Shown here: piece after piece, positions 26,700 to 35,928 of the stretch
Layout: every line of letters starts with the position of its first letter
Numbering within the stretch: the stretch's first letter is position 1
Translations under genes and position numbers: made by a program
The notes under the pieces: model-generated
Database searches by the model: none
Told to the model about the DNA's origin: nothing
What the model saw: only the letters and a program-made list of their open reading frames with translations
Assembly (NCBI RefSeq): GCF_009301415.1
Contig: NZ_CP045072.1
Span: forward strand, 2,161,001 to 2,225,000
From: Paracoccus kondratievae
GTDB taxonomy: Bacteria; Pseudomonadota; Alphaproteobacteria; Rhodobacterales; Rhodobacteraceae
Length of the DNA: 64,000 nucleotides
Direction of reading: 5' to 3'

Positions 26700-27840
26700 G
26701 CGGACCGGTCTGGCCGCGCCGGAACGGGCCAAGTTCCGTCAGGACCGCCATTTCCTCGTCCACCGCCTCGCGCTCACGCTGCAGATAATCGGCGATGGCA
26801 CCGTAAAAGCCGGGGTCCGCGACCCAATGCAGCGAATGGGTCTGGCTGGGCAAATAGCCGCGCGCCAGCTTGTGCTCGCCCTGTGCGCCGGCCTCGACCC
26901 GTGACAGGCGATGCTTGATCGCCCAGTCAATGGCACGGTGATAGCACAGCTCGAAATGCAAAAAGGGGTGATCCTCGATACAGCCCCAATAACGGCCGTA
27001 AAGCGCATCCGGCCCGATCAGATTCAGCGCACCGGCAATCGGGATGCCGTCACGCTCGGCCAGAACCAGCAGGCAATCGTCGCGCATGGTGTCATGCAGG
27101 ATGTCGAAAAACGCCCGGGTCAGATAAGGCCGCCCCCATTTGCGCCCGCCGGTGTCCTGATAAAAGGTCCAGAACGCGTCCCAGTGGCCGGGCCTGATCT
27201 CATCCCCGGTCAGGCTGCGGATAGTGCCGCCAAAGGCCTGAGCACGCTCACGCTCTTTGCGGATCGCCTTGCGCTTGCGAGACGAAAGCTGGCCCAGAAA
27301 ATCGTCATAACTGTCATAGCCCTGATTCAGCCAGTGGAACTGTTCGCTGGCGCGAGGCAGGAAATCGACCGCCTCACCCAACCCGGCCTCGGCTTCGGTA
27401 CAGAACGTGACATGCGCCCCCGACAACCCCGATTGCTGCGCGAATTGCGCCATCCCGGCCAAAAGACCACGCTGCACCGCCGGATCGGGCGCGATCAGCC
27501 GCGGCCCGGTGACGGGGGTAAAGGGAACCGCGCATTGCAGTTTGGGGTAATAGCGCCCGCCCGCCCGCTCATAGGCTTGTGCCCAGCCGTGGTCAAAGAT
27601 GTATTCGCCCTGGCTATGGGTCTTGATGTAACAGGGCGCAACGCCCGCTACCCTGCCATCCAGCCGGGCGACCAGATGGGCCGGATGCCAGCCCGTGCCC
27701 TCGCCGACCGAGCCGGACTGCTCAAGCGCCGACAGAAAGCGATGGGTGGTGAAAGGGTTGGTGCCCGCCCCGCAGCCATCCCATTCAGGGGCCTTGATCC
27801 CGGAAATCGCGGGCAGGACGGAAACGGCAAGCTCGCTCAT
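26686..27840 (-). CDS. FemAB/GNAT-like protein (DUF482 family)
   Basis: A 384-residue cytosolic protein of the DUF482 group, built from two acyltransferase-like folds. Conserved stretches include YIFDHGWAQAYERAGGRYYPK, PFTPVTGPRL, HWLNQGYDSYDDFL, then RKWGRPYLTRAFFDIL and HFELCYHRAIDWAI. The family is sometimes labelled as peptidoglycan biosynthesis because of its FemAB similarity, but no activity is established. The ATG is preceded by nothing else in operon. It is convergent with the TIGR02186 gene (14-base overlap). Confidence 0.9.
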   Translation of the reverse strand: MSELAVSVLPAISGIKAPEWDGCGAGTNPFTTHRFLSALEQSGSVGEGTGWHPAHLVARLDGRVAGVAPCYIKTHSQGEYIFDHGWAQAYERAGGRYYPKLQCAVPFTPVTGPRLIAPDPAVQRGLLAGMAQFAQQSGLSGAHVTFCTEAEAGLGEAVDFLPRASEQFHWLNQGYDSYDDFLGQLSSRKRKAIRKERERAQAFGGTIRSLTGDEIRPGHWDAFWTFYQDTGGRKWGRPYLTRAFFDILHDTMRDDCLLVLAERDGIPIAGALNLIGPDALYGRYWGCIEDHPFLHFELCYHRAIDWAIKHRLSRVEAGAQGEHKLARGYLPSQTHSLHWVADPGFYGAIADYLQREREAVDEEMAVLTELGPFRRGQTGPLRSA

Positions 27841-27871
27841 GGCAGTAACATAGGGGCGGGCGCGACGATTG

Positions 27872-28627
27872 TCAGGGCCTTGCGGGCAAGTAACGCTCGA
27901 AGGTGATGTTATCGGCCACGCGGCGGGCAGCTGCCTCTTCTTCGGGCGAACGGACGGTCCAGCACAGTACCGGCACGCCGCGCTGTTTCAGCGCCGTCAC
28001 CGCCGGATTGTCCAGATCCTTGCGGTCATGCGAGATGAAGCTGGCACCGACCCGGTCGAAATCACCGATGGCGGCCAGATGCGCAAGGGCAGCCTCGCCC
28101 GCGACGGCCCATTCCTCATCCTTATAGTCGCAGGTGGTCAGACCGACCGTCACGTCTGGCGCTGCGACGTGAAAGGCCGCGATCGTATGAGGATTGAAGG
28201 ACATGACCGCGACCGGACCGCCATAGGCCAAGACAAGCCGCGCCACTTCGTCCTGCAGATCGCCGACCTGATCGGAAAGACGCAGGCTCTGGTCCTTGAT
28301 CTCGATAAGCAACGGCACCCGGCCTGCAACTTCGGCAAGCAGATCTGCCAGCGTCGGGATGGGTTCCGAGGTGCCAAGAAGGCGCAGTTGCGACAGATCA
28401 TCCATGCCCTTGGCGCCAACGGGACCCTCAGCCCCGGTCAGCCGCGGCAGGTCGTCGTCGTGAAACACCAGCGCCGTGCCATCGGCCGTGCGCTGGATGT
28501 CGCATTCGATGCCATATCCCGCAGCGATAGCGGCGCGAAAGGCCGCCATGCTGTTTTCCGGCATGCCCGGCCCATGCAGCCCGCGATGGGCAATGGGCAT
28601 GTTCAGAAAATCCGGGTGCAGACTCAT
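27872..28627 (-). CDS. Glycerophosphodiester phosphodiesterase family protein
   Basis: A 251-residue TIM-barrel enzyme with the GDPD motifs IAHRGLHGPGMPENSMAAF (catalytic His and Arg, then the Glu/Asn), IECDIQRTADGTALVFHDD (metal ligands and second His) and LLIEIKD. It should hydrolyse glycerophosphodiesters to glycerol 3-phosphate and an alcohol. No signal peptide is seen, so it probably acts in the cytosol. Two ATG codons in a row (28630 and 28627) overlap the RidA stop, so the pair is translationally coupled. The second ATG is given here. Confidence 0.92.
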   Translation of the reverse strand: MSLHPDFLNMPIAHRGLHGPGMPENSMAAFRAAIAAGYGIECDIQRTADGTALVFHDDDLPRLTGAEGPVGAKGMDDLSQLRLLGTSEPIPTLADLLAEVAGRVPLLIEIKDQSLRLSDQVGDLQDEVARLVLAYGGPVAVMSFNPHTIAAFHVAAPDVTVGLTTCDYKDEEWAVAGEAALAHLAAIGDFDRVGASFISHDRKDLDNPAVTALKQRGVPVLCWTVRSPEEEAAARRVADNITFERYLPARP

Positions 28628-29067
28628 CATGCGAACTCGAACACGGCCTCGATCTCGACGGCGACCCCGCGCGGCAGGGCCGGGGCCGAGACGGCGGCGC
28701 GGGCATGGCGGCCCAGATCGCCGAACACCTCGACCATCAGGTTTGAGCAACCGTTGATAACCTCGGGCTGGTCGGTGAATTCCGGGGTCGAATTGACAAA
28801 GCCAGCCAGTTTGACCACGCGCGTCACCCGATCAAGCGAGCCAAGCGCCGCCCGCGCCTGCGCCAGCAGCGCCAGACCGCAGGCCCGCGCCGCCTCGGCG
28901 CCCTCTTCGACAGCCAGATCTGCGCCCAGACGGCCTTTGGCCGGGCTGATCTGCCCCGAAACGAACAGCAGGTTGCCCGTGATCACAAAGGGCACGTAAT
29001 TCGCCGCCGGAGCCGGCGCGTCGGGCAGCGTGATTCCCAGATCTGCCAGTTTCGTTTCGATGGACAT
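28627..29067 (-). CDS. RidA family protein
   Basis: A 146-residue protein of the RidA/YjgF superfamily, with the fold segments NLLFVSGQISPAKGRLG, LGSLDRVTRVVKLAGFVNS and PALPRGVAVEIEAVFE. Canonical RidA has an active-site arginine in a R-PA-A-V-x-V motif; here the corresponding stretch is ARAAVSAPALPRGVAVE, so the deaminase may be altered. Members hydrolyse reactive enamines or imines. Its stop overlaps the GDPD start, and YbjN lies 11 bases beyond on the upstream side. Start is the only sensible ATG. Confidence 0.9.
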   Translation of the reverse strand: MSIETKLADLGITLPDAPAPAANYVPFVITGNLLFVSGQISPAKGRLGADLAVEEGAEAARACGLALLAQARAALGSLDRVTRVVKLAGFVNSTPEFTDQPEVINGCSNLMVEVFGDLGRHARAAVSAPALPRGVAVEIEAVFEFA

Positions 29068-29078
29068 GCTTGTTTCTC

Positions 29079-29531
29079 CTACCAGTCGATAAACCCGCGG
29101 AAGTCGCTGAGGACGATGCGCCAGGTGTCCAGAGTATCCTCGAAATTCTTGCGTCCCACACCTTCGCCTGCAAGGCCGATGTCCATTTCGATAAAGGGAT
29201 CGCCCTCTTCGTCCAGCCAGACCTTGCCGAAACGCTTGTCCCGGTTCCAGCGGTTGGCCTTGGTCGCGTTCATCGGATCGTCAAGGTCAAAGCCAGCCGA
29301 GAACTGGATCGACTGGCAGGATTTTTCGCAGCTGTAGAAATAGACCTGAAACCTGGTGCCATCGATGCGGCTTTCGATCATCGGATCGCCGGAATCGTCT
29401 TTGGTCATCTCTACCGGCAGACCAAAGTCCATCATCAACAAGCGAATCACATCGGGATCGCCCAGGACCTGCGCCTGTGCGACAGGTGCCTGCAGCAGCA
29501 TCGCCAACGCAAGGGAAACCAAGGTACGCAT
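29079..29531 (-). CDS. YbjN domain-containing secreted protein
   Basis: A 150-residue protein with a signal peptide (RTLVSLALAMLLQAPVAQA) and a YbjN-type type III secretion chaperone-like fold: RLLMMDFGLPVEMTKDDSG, then YFYSCEKSCQSIQFSAGFD with two cysteines that could form a disulfide, then NRDKRFGKVWLDEEGDPFIEMD. The start at 29531 was preferred because GGAG lies six bases upstream; an ATG five codons earlier lacks this. The function of exported YbjN proteins is not known. It sits 46 bases after smc and 11 bases before the RidA gene, all on one strand. Confidence 0.88.
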   Translation of the reverse strand: MRTLVSLALAMLLQAPVAQAQVLGDPDVIRLLMMDFGLPVEMTKDDSGDPMIESRIDGTRFQVYFYSCEKSCQSIQFSAGFDLDDPMNATKANRWNRDKRFGKVWLDEEGDPFIEMDIGLAGEGVGRKNFEDTLDTWRIVLSDFRGFIDW

Positions 29532-29577
29532 ACTCTTCTCCGTCACGGGAACAGCTGATTGCTTAACGGTTTGCGCC

Positions 29578-32500
29578 TCAGGCTACCAGTGCTTCGGCAC
29601 GCTTCAGGTCCACGCTGACCAATTGGCTGACGCCCTGTTCCACCATGGTCACACCAAACAGCCGGTCCATGCGCGACATGGTTACGGCATGGTGCGTGAT
29701 CACAAGAAAGCGCGTCTCGGTCCGCCGCGTCATCTCGTCCATCAGGTCGCAAAAACGGGTGACGTTGGCATCGTCCAAAGGCGCGTCCACCTCGTCCAGA
29801 ACACAGATCGGCGCGGGATTGGCAAGGAACACCGCAAAGATCAGCGCAAGCGCGGTCAGCGTCTGTTCGCCCCCCGAAAGCAGGCTTAGCGTCGACAGTT
29901 TCTTGCCCGGAGGCTGGCACATGATCTCAAGCCCGGCCTCAAGCGGGTCGTCGGATTCGACCAGCACCAGCCGCGCCTCGCCGCCACCGAACAGATGGGT
30001 AAAGAGATTGGCGAAATTGGCGTTCACCGTGTCAAAGGCCGCCAGCAGACGTTCGCGCCCCTCGCGGTTAAGGCTGCCGATGCCCTGCCGCAGCTTGCGG
30101 ATCGCCTCGGTCAGGTCCTCTTTTTCGGCGCCAAGGCGGTCACGCTCGGCCTCAAGCTCGCGCTTATCTTCATCTGCACGCAGGTTGACCGGCCCAAGCG
30201 CATCGCGGCCCTGACGCAGGCGGGCAATCTCGGCCTCAAGCGCATCGGGGGTGATCTCGTCGATCTCGCCCAGCGATTCCAGCAGCGTCCCGGGCGTGGC
30301 CTCAAGTTCTTCATGAATGCGGGCTCGGGCATTCGCCTCGGCCGTGACCGAGGCTTCGGCGCGGGCCTCGCAGGCCGCACGGGTTTCGCGCGCGTCTGAG
30401 GCCGCCCGTTCCGCCTCGCGCTCGGCCTCGGCAGCGTGGCGCAGCGCCTGATCGGCGGCTGACAGCGCATCGCGGGCCCGGGCAAGCCGCGCCCCGGCCT
30501 GAGCTTCGGCGTCGATCAGAATACTGCGACGCCCGGCAAGGATTTCGGGTTGGGCCTCGGCCTCTTCCAGTTCAAGGGCGGTTTCTTCGCGGCGGGCAGC
30601 AAGCTCGGCGGAGCGGGTACCTGCCTGATCCAGCCGCAGACGCCAGCCCGATTCCTCCTTGGCGATTTCCTGCAGACGCCTGATGCGGGCATTGGCCTCG
30701 CGCCGCAGTTCCTCCAGCGCGCCGCGCCGGGTCAGGGTGGCGATGCGCGCAGCCTCGACAGCGGTACGGGCATGTTCGACCGCCGCAGCCGCCGCGCCCC
30801 GGTCGGGCAGTTCGGCCAACGCCCGTTCGGCCTCGGTCAGCCGGGTGCGGGCGTCAAGCGCGTCCTCGCGGTTGCGCGCCAGTTCGGCGCGGGCGGATTC
30901 GGCGCGGCTTTGCGCCATGGCAAGCTCGGATTCGGCACGCGTTACGGCCCGGACAGCGTCGGACAGTCCGCGCTCGGCCTCGCGCCTTGCGTCGCGGGCG
31001 CGTTTCTCGGCCTCGGTCGCCGCCAGATAGCGGGCGCGCAGCGTCTCATGCGCGGACAGGGTCTCATCAGCGCGGGCCTGCGCCACCTCGGCTTGCGCGC
31101 TCATTTCGGCAAGCTGGTTAACCTTTTGCAGATGCAATGCAGCCGCAGATGCGGCCTCGCCCGCCATCACCCGCATCCCGTCCCAGCGGAAAAGGTCACC
31201 TTCCCGGGTCACCAGCCGCTGACCGGGGGCAAGCTGCGCCTGCAGGGCCACGCCTGTTGTCACATCGGCGACCAGCCCGACCTGCGACAGACGGCGGGCC
31301 AGGGCGGCAGGCCCGTCCACATGGGGCGCCAAGGCCTCGACCCCATGGGGCAGAGGTTGCGGCGCGTCATAGCCCGGCAGCAGGTGCCAGCCCGAGCCAT
31401 CCTCGGCCAGTCCGACGCCCAGATCGTCGCCCAGTGCCGCGCCGAATGCAGTTTCATAGCCACGCCCGACGCGGACCAGATTCAGAATAGAATCGCTGCT
31501 CTGCCCGCGTTCGACCAGCCGTTTCAGCGCCGCCACCTCGGCCTTCAGCGCCGAAACCTCGCCCTCGGCCTCGGCGCGGGCCGAGCGGGCGGCAGACTCC
31601 TCAGCCTCCAGCGCAGCGCGGGTTTCCTCAGCTTCGGCCAGCCCCTCTTCGGCGGCTTCGACGCGGGCGCGGGCTTCTTCCTGGGCCTCTTCGGCAGCCT
31701 CGCGGGCGGCCTCGGCCTCGGCACCGGTTTCAGCGGCGCGGACAGCGGCGGTTTCAGCCTCAGTCGCAGCGCGGGTCGCGCGTTCCTGCATCTGGCGCAG
31801 ATCGTGAACCAGCCGCTCGGCCGATTGGTGACGGGCGGCGATACGGGCGGATTCGTCGGTCAGCTCTGCCAGCTTGGCCTCGACCTCGCGCAGCGTCTCG
31901 GCGGCCTCATCGGCAACATCGGCCGCGGCCTGCAACCGTTCATCATGGCCCTGTCCGGCCTTTTCCAGCTCACGTTTTTCCCAGACCAGCCGCTCGATCA
32001 CCTCGCCAGCGTCGCGGTTCAGCGCCGCCTCGCGCTCGATATCGCGGTCAAGCTGGGCGATGCGCGCCAGCAGCGTCTGGATCGCTTGCGCCGCGCGGGT
32101 CTCGGCCTCATCCAAAGCCTCGCGCTCAACGACGGTGCGGGACAGGATCGCGGCGGCGACCTGTTCCTCTTCCCTCAGGGGGGGCAGTTTCTCTTCGGCC
32201 TCTTGCCGGGCGGCAATGGCGCGGCGGGCGGCACCCTCGGCCTCGGCAGCGGCGCGGATCGCAGCCTGCAGCGCCTCGGCGGTCGCAGCCCTGGCACGGT
32301 CTGCCTCGGCCCAGCGCCGGTAAAGCAACATCCCCTCGGCCCGGCGCAAAGCAGCGCCGATTTCGCGGTAGCGGGCGGCGGCACGGGCCTGACGGGCAAG
32401 ACTCGCCGCCTGGCTGGAAAGCTGGTCCAGCGTGTCGTCGACACGGGTCAGGTTCGCCTCGGCCGCGTTCAGCTTCAGCTCGGCCTCATGCCGACGCTGA

Positions 32501-33021
32501 TAAAGGCCCGAGATCCCTGCCGCCTCTTCCAGCACCCGCCGGCGGGCCTTGGGCTTGGCGTTGATCAGTTCGGAAATCTGCCCCTGACGCACCAGAGCCG
32601 GCGAATGTGCCCCGGTCGAGGCATCCGCAAACAGCATCTGCACATCGCGCGCCCGCACCTCTTTGCCATTGATGCGATAGGCCGAGCCCGCATCGCGCGT
32701 AATGCGGCGGGTGATGTCCAGCACATCGCTGTCGTTCAACCCGGCGGGGGCAAGGCGGTCCTTATTGTCGATGGTCAGCGTGACCTCGGCATGGGCGCGG
32801 GCCGAGCGGCGGGCCGTGCCGGCAAAAATCACATCCTCCATCCCCTCGCCGCGCATGGCGGTGGGACGGTTTTCGCCCATGACCCAGCGCAATGCCTCAA
32901 GCAGGTTCGACTTGCCACAGCCGTTCGGCCCGACCACACCGGTCAGGCCCTCGCGGATGACCAGATCGGTCGGATCCACGAAGCTTTTGAAACCATTGAG
33001 GCGCAGGCGGTCAAAGCGCAA
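29578..33021 (-). CDS. smc: Chromosome partition protein SMC
   Basis: A 1147-residue condensin ATPase. The Walker A motif GPNGCGKSN is at residues 31-39 and the C-terminal head has the ABC signature TLSLLSGGEQTLTALAL and Walker B ICVLDEVDAPLDDANV. Two very long alanine/glutamate-rich coiled coils (about residues 170-490 and 650-1000) flank a glycine-containing hinge near 505-640. It forms rings with ScpA and ScpB and compacts and separates chromosomes. The purely Ala/Glu/Arg coiled coil gives long antisense open frames that are not genes. Full length and start MRFDRLRLNGFKSF match the family. Confidence 0.97.
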   Translation of the reverse strand: MRFDRLRLNGFKSFVDPTDLVIREGLTGVVGPNGCGKSNLLEALRWVMGENRPTAMRGEGMEDVIFAGTARRSARAHAEVTLTIDNKDRLAPAGLNDSDVLDITRRITRDAGSAYRINGKEVRARDVQMLFADASTGAHSPALVRQGQISELINAKPKARRRVLEEAAGISGLYQRRHEAELKLNAAEANLTRVDDTLDQLSSQAASLARQARAAARYREIGAALRRAEGMLLYRRWAEADRARAATAEALQAAIRAAAEAEGAARRAIAARQEAEEKLPPLREEEQVAAAILSRTVVEREALDEAETRAAQAIQTLLARIAQLDRDIEREAALNRDAGEVIERLVWEKRELEKAGQGHDERLQAAADVADEAAETLREVEAKLAELTDESARIAARHQSAERLVHDLRQMQERATRAATEAETAAVRAAETGAEAEAAREAAEEAQEEARARVEAAEEGLAEAEETRAALEAEESAARSARAEAEGEVSALKAEVAALKRLVERGQSSDSILNLVRVGRGYETAFGAALGDDLGVGLAEDGSGWHLLPGYDAPQPLPHGVEALAPHVDGPAALARRLSQVGLVADVTTGVALQAQLAPGQRLVTREGDLFRWDGMRVMAGEAASAAALHLQKVNQLAEMSAQAEVAQARADETLSAHETLRARYLAATEAEKRARDARREAERGLSDAVRAVTRAESELAMAQSRAESARAELARNREDALDARTRLTEAERALAELPDRGAAAAAVEHARTAVEAARIATLTRRGALEELRREANARIRRLQEIAKEESGWRLRLDQAGTRSAELAARREETALELEEAEAQPEILAGRRSILIDAEAQAGARLARARDALSAADQALRHAAEAEREAERAASDARETRAACEARAEASVTAEANARARIHEELEATPGTLLESLGEIDEITPDALEAEIARLRQGRDALGPVNLRADEDKRELEAERDRLGAEKEDLTEAIRKLRQGIGSLNREGRERLLAAFDTVNANFANLFTHLFGGGEARLVLVESDDPLEAGLEIMCQPPGKKLSTLSLLSGGEQTLTALALIFAVFLANPAPICVLDEVDAPLDDANVTRFCDLMDEMTRRTETRFLVITHHAVTMSRMDRLFGVTMVEQGVSQLVSVDLKRAEALVA

Positions 33022-33060
33022 AAGGGGGGTCCCTGAGGGTCATCCAGATGCTGGGGATTT

Positions 33061-33111
33061 TTGGCCATACCGGCCAACAAGTCAACACAAACCCCATATA
33101 TCGCGGGGTTT
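33061..33111. promoter_or_regulatory. Two inverted repeats between smc and lrgA
   Basis: The divergent gap (33022-33170) holds TTGGCC-N5-GGCCAA (33061-33077) and AAACCCC-N9-GGGGTTT (33089-33111), both perfect. The second encloses an AT-rich core (ATATAT). They could be operator sites for lrgAB or smc. No clear -35/-10 pair was found. Confidence 0.35.
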
Positions 33112-33170
33112 AACCGATCTATCCACAAGATTCTGGTTCACGCCGGGAAAACTGGTGTTAATCTGGCGCC

Positions 33171-33524
33171 ATGATTCCAGCGCTTTCCATCATTCTGATC
33201 TTTCAACTTGTGGGCGAGATCGCGACCCGCAGTCTGGACCTGTTGTTGCCGGGGCCGGTTCTGGGGCTGCTGCTGCTGGTGCTGTCGTGCAGTCTGCGCC
33301 CGGCGTTGGCTGAACTGCTGCGCCCGGTTGTGAATGGGATCCTTGGGCATCTGTCGCTGTTCTTTGTCCCTGCGGGTGTCGGTGTGATCGCGCATCTGGG
33401 ACAGTTCCGCAGCGATGGGTTAGCCGTGGCGGTGGCGCTGGCGGTATCGACCGCATTAGCAATTGCTGCCGGGGCGCTTGTATTCTGTGCCGTGGTTAAG
33501 TGGATGGGCGGACCCAGAGAATGA
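33171..33524 (+). CDS. lrgA: CidA/LrgA family holin-like protein
   Basis: A 117-residue inner-membrane protein with four hydrophobic segments. The family signature GPVLGLLLLVLSC follows FQLVGEIATRSLDLLLP, and LSLFFVPAGVGVIAHL is the conserved third helix. LrgA/CidA proteins affect murein hydrolase activity and pyruvate or small-acid transport together with LrgB. The stop overlaps the lrgB start by four bases. Two inverted repeats upstream may be operator sites. Confidence 0.93.
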   Translation: MIPALSIILIFQLVGEIATRSLDLLLPGPVLGLLLLVLSCSLRPALAELLRPVVNGILGHLSLFFVPAGVGVIAHLGQFRSDGLAVAVALAVSTALAIAAGALVFCAVVKWMGGPRE

Positions 33525-34237
33525 CAAACGCAGCCCTGATCTGGAGCTATCTGACCGAAGGCCCGCTTTTGTGGCTGACGGCGACCCTGCTGGCCTATTG
33601 GGCGGGCGATACCTTCTTTCGCGCCATGGGCCGGCAAAGCTGGGCGAACCCTGTCCTGTGTGCGGTGATTATCCTGGCCTGCGTGCTGGGGGTGACCGGC
33701 ACCAGCTACCAAACCTACTTCGAAGGCGCTCAGTTCGTGCATTTCATGCTGGGCCCGGCGACAGTGGCGCTGGGGATGCCGCTTTATGACAACCTCCACC
33801 GGGTCAAAAAGGCACTGCTGCCATTGATTGCGGCACTGTTGGCGGGGTCGATAACTGCAGTGGTCTCGGCGCTGGCGATTGCCAAGGCCTTTGGCCTGTC
33901 CGAGGTGATGCTGGCAAGCCTTGCCCCCAAATCCACCACAGCACCTGTTGCCATCGGCATCGCCGAAGGTCTGGGCGGAGAGCCGACCATCACCGCCGTT
34001 CTGGTGCTGGTGACCGGTATTTTTGGCGCGATTATAGCAACACCACTGCTGAACGCGCTCAAGATCACCGACTGGCGGGCACGCGGCTTTTCACTGGGGG
34101 TCGCCGCGCACGGCATCGGCACTGCCCGCGCCTTTCAGGTGAATGAGACCGCCGGCGCCTTTGCCGGAATCGGCATGGGGCTGAACGCGGTGCTGACCGC
34201 GATCATTGCGCCGCTCGCTCTTTATCTGTTCCAGTAA
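33521..34237 (+). CDS. lrgB: LrgB family protein
   Basis: A 238-residue inner-membrane protein with six or more hydrophobic segments. The conserved LrgB stretch LAPKSTTAPVAIGIAEGLGG is intact, as are VHFMLGPATVALGMPLYDN and GVAAHGIGTARAFQ. It acts with LrgA, probably as a transport or holin-like pair, and the two are coupled by a four-base overlap. The start at MTNAALIWSY was chosen for that overlap. A short GC hairpin (34244-34260) lies just after the stop. Confidence 0.94.
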   Translation: MTNAALIWSYLTEGPLLWLTATLLAYWAGDTFFRAMGRQSWANPVLCAVIILACVLGVTGTSYQTYFEGAQFVHFMLGPATVALGMPLYDNLHRVKKALLPLIAALLAGSITAVVSALAIAKAFGLSEVMLASLAPKSTTAPVAIGIAEGLGGEPTITAVLVLVTGIFGAIIATPLLNALKITDWRARGFSLGVAAHGIGTARAFQVNETAGAFAGIGMGLNAVLTAIIAPLALYLFQ

Positions 34238-34322
34238 AGATTGCCGCGCCCTCTGCGCGGAATGTCATATCCGGGAAACGCGCCAGCGATATAGCCCCTG
34301 CCAATCAAAGCGGAGAGGCCGG

Positions 34323-35534
34323 ATGACAGATCAGCCGACAAACATACCGCCCCGGCAGGGAACGCCGGCCGAGGTCTTTGCGGCCTTTCTGAAACTGGGC
34401 CTGACCAGTTTTGGCGGCCCGATCGCCCATCTGGGCTATTTCCGCGACGAGCTGGTGACGCGGCGCAAATGGCTGAACGACAGCGCCTATGCCGATCTGG
34501 TGGCGCTTTGCCAGTTCCTGCCCGGCCCGGCCTCAAGCCAGGTCGGCTTTGCGCTGGGACTGATGCGCGCGGGCTGGGCAGGTGCGCTGGCAGCATTTGC
34601 CGCGTTCACACTGCCCTCGGCGCTGGTGTTGCTGGTCTTTGCCATGACGGCAGCAAGCATTTCTGGCCCGGTCGGAGACGGCGCACTGCACGGGTTAAAG
34701 ATTGTCGCAGTAGCAATCGTTGCACAGGCTGTCTGGGGCATGGCCCGCAACCTGTGCCCGGATAAAGAACGCGCGGCGATTGCAGCCGTCGCAGTGGCAG
34801 TGCTGGCCTTTGTCCCAGGGGCCTTGGGGATGATCGGGGCAATTCTGATTGGCGCAATCCTTGGCCTGGCACTGGGCCGGGGGACAGTGACCAAGGTCCA
34901 TGGCCCCGCCATCCTGCCTATTTCCCGCAAACTGGCGACCGGGGCGGGGATTGCCTTTCTGGGTCTGCTCACCCTTTTGCCACTGCTTGCGACCCAAGGG
35001 CAGGCGCTGGCCGTCATCGACAGCTTTTACCGCGCCGGGGCCCTGGTGTTCGGGGGTGGGCATGTCGTCCTGCCGCTTTTGCAGGCCGAAACGGTTGCTA
35101 CTGGTTGGGTTACACCAGATCAGTTCCTGGCCGGATATGGCGCGGCGCAAGCGGTGCCGGGGCCGCTTTTTACCTTTGCCGCCTATCTCGGCGCTGTTCT
35201 GGGACCTGCGCCGAATGGCCTGACCGGAGCCGTTCTCGCGTTGCTGGCTCTGTTTCTGCCGGGATTTCTGATCCTGATCGCCGCCCTGCCCTTTTGGAAC
35301 CGCTTTCGATCAATAGCGCAGGCGCAATCGCTGATGCAGGGCGCGAATGCCGCCGTGGTCGGTATCCTGGGCGCGGCCCTTTACACGCCCGTCTTTTCCA
35401 GCGCCATCGGGGATCTGCGGGATTTCGCACTGGCCCTGATCTGTTTCGTGCTGCTGACAGCGTGGAAATCGTCGCCATGGGTCGTGGTGATCCTGTCGGT
35501 GCCTGGCGGGATCGCCCTGGCGCTGATCCCCTGA
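34323..35534 (+). CDS. chrA: Chromate transporter ChrA
   Basis: A 403-residue inner-membrane protein of the CHR family, full two-domain length. Each half carries the CHR motifs: FGGPIAHLGYF and LCQFLPGPASSQVGFALG in the N-terminal half, FGGGHVVLPLLQ and GYGAAQAVPGPLFTFAAYLG in the C-terminal half. It likely exports chromate, taking it out of the cytosol, possibly with sulfate as the natural anion. The start MTDQPTNIPPRQG was chosen with GGAGAGGCCGG upstream. It follows lrgB on the same strand after 85 bases and stands alone. Confidence 0.95.
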   Translation: MTDQPTNIPPRQGTPAEVFAAFLKLGLTSFGGPIAHLGYFRDELVTRRKWLNDSAYADLVALCQFLPGPASSQVGFALGLMRAGWAGALAAFAAFTLPSALVLLVFAMTAASISGPVGDGALHGLKIVAVAIVAQAVWGMARNLCPDKERAAIAAVAVAVLAFVPGALGMIGAILIGAILGLALGRGTVTKVHGPAILPISRKLATGAGIAFLGLLTLLPLLATQGQALAVIDSFYRAGALVFGGGHVVLPLLQAETVATGWVTPDQFLAGYGAAQAVPGPLFTFAAYLGAVLGPAPNGLTGAVLALLALFLPGFLILIAALPFWNRFRSIAQAQSLMQGANAAVVGILGAALYTPVFSSAIGDLRDFALALICFVLLTAWKSSPWVVVILSVPGGIALALIP

Positions 35535-35554
35535 CCGGGCCCGATCACCCAACG

Positions 35555-35578
35555 AAAAAGGCCGCCCGCAGGACGGCC
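35555..35578 (-). terminator. Intrinsic terminator of the DUF6280 gene
   Basis: On the minus strand a stem built on GGCCG/CGGCC with a C-rich loop is followed by TTTTT (35555-35559). It lies 26 bases after the DUF6280 stop and between two convergent genes. Confidence 0.7.
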
Positions 35579-35604
35579 CATCGCAGTAGGAATGAAAGGC
35601 GCGC

Positions 35605-35928
35605 TTATGCGGCGTCGGCCTCTTCTGCGGCATGGCGGCGCTCACTTTCCTCGCGCGACAGCGCGACAGAGGTGCGCACACCCTTGGCCACGAATTCCAT
35701 CAGACCTTTCACCACGCGTTCGTTCGGATCAATTCCGGCGCAGGACAAAACCTCGCGACCGTCGCGCGACCGTGCCCAACGTGCAATTTGTTCAGGCCCG
35801 TTGCCGTATTTTTTATCATCGGCGATCGCATCGTCCAGCGCGGCCAGCACAACCGCAGCAAAAAGCTTGCGGGCCCGCTGTCCTTGTTCAAAGTTGAAAG
35901 CCGAGCCATCCACGAAATCGCGCATCAT
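35605..35928 (-). CDS. DUF6280 family protein
   Basis: A 107-residue soluble protein that I recognise as a very strongly conserved Rhodobacterales family: MRDFVDGSAFNFEQGQRAR, then ALDDAIADDKKYGNG and EQIARWARSRDGREVLSCAG. It has no membrane segment and one cysteine. The start is one of two adjacent ATG codons (35928 or 35925), with AGGA five bases before the first; the conserved sequence begins there. Its function is unknown. It has its own terminator and a long, palindrome-rich upstream region (35929-36517), so it is probably a single-gene unit with its own control. Confidence 0.87.
   Translation of the reverse strand: MMRDFVDGSAFNFEQGQRARKLFAAVVLAALDDAIADDKKYGNGPEQIARWARSRDGREVLSCAGIDPNERVVKGLMEFVAKGVRTSVALSREESERRHAAEEADAA

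Noticed and set aside
30550..33036. Long plus-strand open frame (828 codons)
   Set aside because: Mirror of the Ala/Glu-rich coiled coil of smc; low-complexity and without family motifs.
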